This document shows positions 59,301 through 64,000 of a stretch of DNA of 64,000 nucleotides, piece by piece. The stretch lies in assembly GCA_033239005.1 (NCBI GenBank), contig BSQZ01000028.1:7274411-7338410 (forward strand), in the 5' to 3' direction. The position numbers were made by a program, and so were the translations under genes. Under the pieces are notes generated by a model that was not told the origin of the DNA, did no database searches, and worked only from the letters and a program-made list of their open reading frames with translations. The DNA comes from Lamellibrachia satsuma. Its lineage: Eukaryota; Annelida; Polychaeta; Sabellida; Siboglinidae. Position 1 is the first letter of the stretch. The number at the start of each line of letters is the position of its first letter.

Positions 59301-60180
59301 TAAATACTGAAATATCATGACGTCAGACCCACTCAAAATTGCGCCTTGCTTACGCACAAACCGGAAGTTACGAATACAACTTTTAAATTGTAAAAATATA
59401 ACATTTTAACAAGAGCTATCTTAATGATTATTAATATCACACAACGTTGATATATCTATAATTACTTGTTCCCATTAAATATAACAGCAGTTGGTTACAA
59501 ACACTTCGATTGCGTGGATTTTGAATTGCGCAAAACGACTTGACCTAAATTATTAGAACAGCGTTACAGCCTACATTCCCAGTCTGAGTGCTAACAATTG
59601 AAAATCTATTAAAAACTAACTTAATTTGCTAATGCTGAACAAGCATAAACTTGAATTACTTGCTCACAATAAGCCTATAATAATAATAAGGTTGTTAGTA
59701 CAAAGTATTTAGTAATTTGCATGACGTGCGCCCATCTCGCACCGGCACCGCTCCCCCAGGAACCAGTGGCCGCGCCGCGATTAAACTCAACGCAAACGCA
59801 CTTTCAAACGCTAAACAGCGCGCGCATAGCTAATTTCCCGAACGACACTGTACTCGTCCGAACAAACCCACAATCGTAACACACACATCATTATAAAGCT
59901 GGAATACTTAATATTTTATTTATTGACATGCTAAAGTTGTTTGATGAATATTTATCCTTAAGTTTAACTACTATTCGCAAGGTAAAAGTAAACACGGGCT
60001 TACCTCGGTCAAAGTCGCTCCGGGACGCCCCGCGAAAACTCCATATGATTCGTCAGTCTTTCATTGGTTGATATTTGTAACATTTAAGGTCACACGTTCA
60101 TTTGCATAATATTATGATATGCATATGCAAGACCATCAAAAATAAAGATGGAGGTCACGCATTCTGGGTCAATTCTCAAT
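59300..60180 (-). promoter_or_regulatory. Cluster of promoter-like motifs with a minus-strand splice donor
   Basis: TGACGTCA (CRE) near 59319, ACCGGAAGT (ETS) near 59361, CpG-containing GCGCGCGC at about 59820, ATTTGCAT octamer-like at about 60100 and an inverted CCAAT near 60063. On the minus strand GACCGAG|GTAAGC forms a donor with its exon side at about 60004. Could be the 5' end of an unannotated transcript inside AGA intron 1; no open frame supports it. Confidence 0.3.
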
Positions 60181-61755
60181 AGACAAATTTTAAGCAGCGC
60201 ACCAAGCAGAATGTAATATACCTAGCAGAGGCAGAGACGGTGTGAAATCGGGGTATCCTGAAAGAGATGACCTTCTAAATGTGGTTCTGTCACAGTCTGA
60301 CACAGACTGCCATGTTAAAAAAATTATTTCACCGTTAATTGTTAAAAACTGGTTTTAAACGGACTGTCCCAGACAGTTTTTACCACATTTTAAGCATTCC
60401 ATATTCCTTGTTTCCTAAAAAGAAACACTAACATTAACAAGTTCGAACAATAGTCAATACTACCTTTCAAGTTTCAATCTGGTCCCACTAGAGCTGCGAC
60501 ACTCTGGTCTGCCATAGCCTATACAGAGATTTACAATGTCAGTGACTCAGTTCAACTTCTACTTAAGCTTATGAATTGGATGGTTTGCTAGAAATAATGT
60601 TACATTGACCCATTGATACACTGATGTTATGTTTTATAATAATGTAAATGTGATAGACTTACATCAATTAACTTTGCTGGAACTTGAAGCCTTCTTTGAG
60701 TTGGTAAAGTTATCTAACCACTGGCTGAATTAGATTAGACAACTGAGACCAAGTATGTAAGTAAGTCAACTTGCTTGTCACGTGTAGTATAATGGAAATG
60801 ACTTGCTGGAAATGTGCACTGCTGATGTTTTGACCATAATATATATTGTGCTTTAAACCAGTCTTAACCTGTTTAAGCACATGTTGACCTGTTTGAGCCA
60901 CTTTCCTGTCAAAACAGGTTTAAACAATGATTTGTTTACTTATTACACATTTTTGTATTGAATTATTTGTTTATCCAAATAGTAGTTTATTTAAGAAGAT
61001 AACTAATGGTTTATATAAACAATTAATATAGTAAGGGGAAATATAATTGCTTACATTACAATTATTAACATTTGCTTGTGTTAATAATTATTTATTTATC
61101 TTTATTTATTTTGATCATAATTTAATAATACATTGGCTTTTATAAATAATTAAATTAACCGTAAACAAATAATATAAAAATAATAATAAACCTGGCAGTT
61201 TCACCAAATTTGTTTTTATTATTTCCCTAAACAGTGACAGGCACTGACAGCTTCCAGAAAGTTAAACATTTATAGTGAAGTTTTTGCTGATTGCGTTCAA
61301 AGCCAGAATGCATACATCAAGATCAGAAAATGGCAAAATGAAAATATTTTGTCAAACCATTGTTTTGGAACTTTGGATCAAGTGCTGTAAAATACTTCCT
61401 AAGTGAGACAAAAAAAATTTTAATTCTATTCAGAATTGTAAGTAGATACTCAACAAATATTCTCGGCAAGTTTAATTTGTTTAATTGCAGTCATGATATT
61501 TTCTATAAAACTGCAAGCATGACCTGGTTTACCTGTTTCAAAACACCATGGCATTTTACCATGGTATATTTTTAGAAGGGCTACCACGGTAGTTACATTT
61601 TATATGTGGCAAATACAGGGCCAACAGCTGTAATGGAAGAAGAAGTAAACCGATGTAAGAAAAAAATTCTGACCATTTTTTAAGTTTGTTATCTTGTGTT
61701 GTTGCATTACCTAAATTTGTGTTTTGTCTTACATGAACAGTATTCTCTATTGCAG
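60181..61755. other. AGA intron 1, right part
   Basis: AT-rich, with repeated TTATTTATTTAT-type sequence around 60950-61200; no gene or element recognised. Confidence 0.5.
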
Positions 61756-61912
61756 CATGGCAGGTGATCAGAAATGAGAGTGCATCAGCATTGGACGCCA
61801 TTGTAGCTGGGTGTAGTGCATGTGAACGCCACCAGTGTGATGGAACTGTTGGATATGGAGGCAGTCCAGATGAGAACGGAGAGACTACCCTTGATGCGAT
61901 GGTTATGGATGG
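61756..61912 (+). CDS. AGA: AGA coding exon 2
   Basis: Residues 41-92 plus two bases, acceptor [28 protein letters not shown] then [20 protein letters not shown] is diagnostic of the N-terminal (alpha) chain, with the cysteines of the conserved disulfide. Donor GTTAGC, phase 2. Confidence 0.97.
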
Positions 61913-61974
61913 GTTAGCTTTTATCCATAATGGCTAATTTTATACATGGTCATGGTAGTCTAATAAAATTTTTC

Positions 61975-62335
61975 AGTGGCGTGTGATAACACAGTGGTTT
62001 GAACATCAGACTCTCGTTCAAGAAGACCGGGTTCGAATCCTCTTGCGGCCTTTTCAAAGCTTGGGCAATTTCGTTCAGTCCACATTGCCTCAGTTCAGTC
62101 AGCTGTATAAATGAGTACCTGACAGTTGTTGTGGATATATACCCCACTTTAGTCTCACAAAACTCTGTTTTTAAAGAAATTTGTCAGTTGTCGTAAGGTA
62201 ACTGTGTCATATTTGTGAAATTTGAATTTCATACCTGATTGAATTTTAGTAATTTTTACATTATTCACTCAGATGTATAAATGAGTACCTGACTATAGAC
62301 AGTGGTGCATTTGTGCACTAATTACAACATAGCTG
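61975..62335 (+). mobile_element. tRNA-derived SINE (copy 3)
   Basis: Head GTGATAACACAGTGGTTTGA, canonical B box GGTTCGAATCC at 62030-62040, body TTCAAAGCTTGGGCAATTTC and GTATAAATGAGTACCTGACA (seen twice). Confidence 0.85.
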
Positions 62336-62714
62336 AATGTTTTTGTTGTAATGAATATGTCTCCCAGAGAGTGAAGTATAAAGGTAAACCAAATCTGGCA
62401 ACTTGAATCTAAATATCCAGTGGTGGTGAATTTGATGTGATCAGCTTAATCAGACCTGTTTTTTTTTCATCAGCCACCAAGCCTCATTGAAAGGGGGGAT
62501 GAAAACAGGAAAAATGGATTTACAGAAATTGTTTTCATAAAATGGGGAACATGTCAGTATTTGTAGAATGCCAAGATTACAAAGATGAGGTATATGATAA
62601 TGGTTTGTCTACAAATTAGAATATTTCACATTTGTACAATGATATTTTTCTGAATGTGTAAACAAGAAGGTAAAATGTCCATTGCCCTGTCACTGATGTC
62701 ACATGACATCAGTT

Positions 62715-62900
62715 TGAGGTAAAGGTTCTGATATAGCGCCCCGCAGACACTTCATCCTCTGGCAAAGCTGTTCTTTTTATCACCAAGTTGTGGAGTCAAC
62801 AAAATTGCCTATTATGTTCAAAACGGCAGCAAGAAGATTAGAACCTGGGTTCTCTTGATTGAGAGTCCTATGTTGAACCACTACACTACCGCACCCCACT
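62715..62900 (-). mobile_element. tRNA-derived SINE (copy 4)
   Basis: Minus strand: GGGGTGCGGTAGTGTAGTGG head, B-box-like GGTTCTAATCT, then TGCTGCCGTTTTGAA and GGCAATTTTGTTGACTCCAC. Confidence 0.8.
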
Positions 62901-62904
62901 GTTG

Positions 62905-63250
62905 TAGTGTGTTAAGCAATGGTCTAATGATTAAAGTACCTGGTTTTCAATGAAGCAGATGGTGGTTCGATTCCACCTGCTGCCATTTTGAAGCTTGGCC
63001 AATTTTGTTCACCCCACTTTGTTCACCCCACTTTGTTCACCCCACTTTGTTCACCCCACTTTGTTCACCCCACTTTGCCTGTATGTTTTGGAAGAGACAC
63101 TAAAAAGCTGTTGGTCCCTTCCACCTGGTGTCTATGTCAGGGTAAGTAAAAGATCCTACACAGGGGGTAAATGTGTAACATGTTGTGGACTCATAGAGTG
63201 ATGGTCCCTATCACTAACCGACTTATTGTACTTTGTCAAGGCCAGAGCTG
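62905..63250 (+). mobile_element. tRNA-derived SINE (copy 5) with internal 14-bp expansion
   Basis: GGTTCGATTCC B box, CACCTGCTGCCATTTTGAAG, then TTTGTTCACCCCAC repeated five times (62998-63072), then the tail with AGTAAAAGATCCTACAC and GTCCCTATCACT. The 14-bp unit is single-copy in the other family members. Confidence 0.85.
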
Positions 63251-63359
63251 CTTCCCAGTTGGGCACATGAGAGGTGTGGAACGATCAGTGTGTAAGGCAG
63301 TAATCCCGCAGCTGACTCACCACAGGGGTCTACAGCAGTATATGGATGGACTGTTGCAG

Positions 63360-63472
63360 TGTGACCCATGATGTTGGTGCTGTGGCTGGGCTCCGAAGCA
63401 TCAAAAATGCAGCCGCTGTGGCCCGAGCTGTCTTGATGTACACCAAACACACCCTGCTCGCAGGCGAACTAG
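63360..63472 (+). CDS. AGA: AGA coding exon 3
   Basis: Residues 93-130 plus one base. HDVGAVAGLRSIKNAAAVAR then YTKHTLLAGE continues the alpha chain. Acceptor GTTGCAG, donor GTAATC, phase 2 in and phase 1 out. The nucleophile threonine and the whole beta chain are beyond the right edge. Confidence 0.97.
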
Positions 63473-63626
63473 GTAATCACAGATTTCTTACTCCTTTAAA
63501 GTTGGCTTTATGATGCCTTACGTCTTCATCTCCCCTCCTGGTTCCTTGCAGGATGGGGACCACTTCACATCATTCCCCTTAATGTTGGTCTTCCTCTTCT
63601 TCTAAGCGAGGTCATTCTTAACAAAT

Positions 63627-63900
63627 ATGTTATGTTTTTTGGAAGAAATCATTAAGTGGATAGACGAGGGGTCACCAGTAGATATTATCTACTTAGATTT
63701 TCAGAAAGCTTTTGCCAAAGCACCATATCAAAGATTACTAATTACATTAAAAGCCGATGATATTGGGGATGGCATAATTGACTCGATAGAACAATGGCCG
63801 ACTGACAGAAAAGTAGATGGAGAGGTTTCAAACAGGAAATCAGTTTTGAGTGGGATACCACAAGGATCAGTATTAGGACCTTTATTATTCTTTTTATATA
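63627..63900 (+). pseudogene. CR1-like LINE reverse transcriptase fragment
   Basis: LEEIIKWIDEGSPVDIIYLD then FQKAFAKAPYQRLL and [16 protein letters not shown] are RT blocks of CR1-like elements. It stops in a (TA)n tract just before the catalytic YADD region. In AGA intron 3. Confidence 0.85.
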
Positions 63901-63940
63901 TATATATATAAATGTATATATGTATGTATATATATATATT
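63893..63940 (+). repeat. (TA)n / TATG microsatellite
   Basis: Alternating TA with ATGTATATATGTATG interruptions between the LINE fragment and the next repeat. Confidence 0.9.
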
Positions 63941-64000
63941 TATGCAATCAACAACACAACACAGATATAGAGATATGAAAAGGCCAAATGAATGACGTTT
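63939..64000 (-). mobile_element. Terminal part of an ATTTATGCAA-ended repeat, cut by window edge
   Basis: ATTTATGCAATCAACAACAC through GGCCAAATGAATGACGTTT is the reverse complement of 43749-43817. Defines the element end precisely. Confidence 0.85.

Noticed and set aside
61990..62045. Possible tRNA gene (intact B box)
   Set aside because: Cloverleaf arms do not pair, and the same head with a common body is present in four other SINE copies.

Overview
The window is nuclear DNA from a multicellular animal, very probably a marine-type invertebrate. It is AT-rich, has long GT-AG introns, and carries CR1/L2-like and RTE-like LINEs, a Metaviridae (Ty3/gypsy) LTR retrotransposon, hAT and Mutator-like DNA transposons, tRNA-derived SINEs and many minisatellites. 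I could not fix the phylum from sequence alone. Apart from mobile elements, two host genes account for every coding exon I could support.

The first gene fills almost 90% of the window on the minus strand. It is the joint NUP98-NUP96 nucleoporin precursor, read from the ATG at 56898 down to at least 3562. I resolved 27 coding exons whose phases all join, giving 1286 codons plus one base; the 3' end lies beyond position 1. The protein has an FG/GLFG-repeat region interrupted by a GLEBS (Rae1-binding) segment, then the autoproteolytic domain ending in HF|S at residues 857-859, then the start of Nup96 with a 24-residue polyglutamine tract and the conserved [10 protein letters not shown] block.

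The second gene is AGA (lysosomal aspartylglucosaminidase), divergent on the plus strand. Its first three coding exons (57851-57971, 61756-61912, 63360-63472) are present and the rest runs off the right edge. The two start codons are 953 bp apart. The gap holds two ATTGGCT (CCAAT) boxes, an NRF-1-like palindrome and a CACGTG E-box, so it looks like a shared bidirectional promoter.

The introns are a transposon and minisatellite museum. From left to right: a long inverted-repeat element (1-2372); a decayed Mutator-like transposase (about 5.4-6.5 kb) next to a repeat family with ATTTATGCAA ends that carries a 54-bp satellite (6.5-10.3 kb); minisatellites of 33, 26, 24/72, 35, 43, 44 and 28 bp in separate introns; LINE fragments at 16.5, 18.5, 23.2, 28, 29-31, 33, 37.2, 38.6-41.7 and 63.6 kb; a LINE at 44.9-51.2 kb split by a decayed hAT transposon and a 1.8-kb palindromic element; and a 4.9-kb Steamer-sized gypsy element (51198-56099) with identical 178-bp LTRs, a 5-bp target duplication and several disrupted frames. 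AGA introns 1 and 2 carry a CpG-containing motif cluster and three copies of a tRNA-derived SINE.
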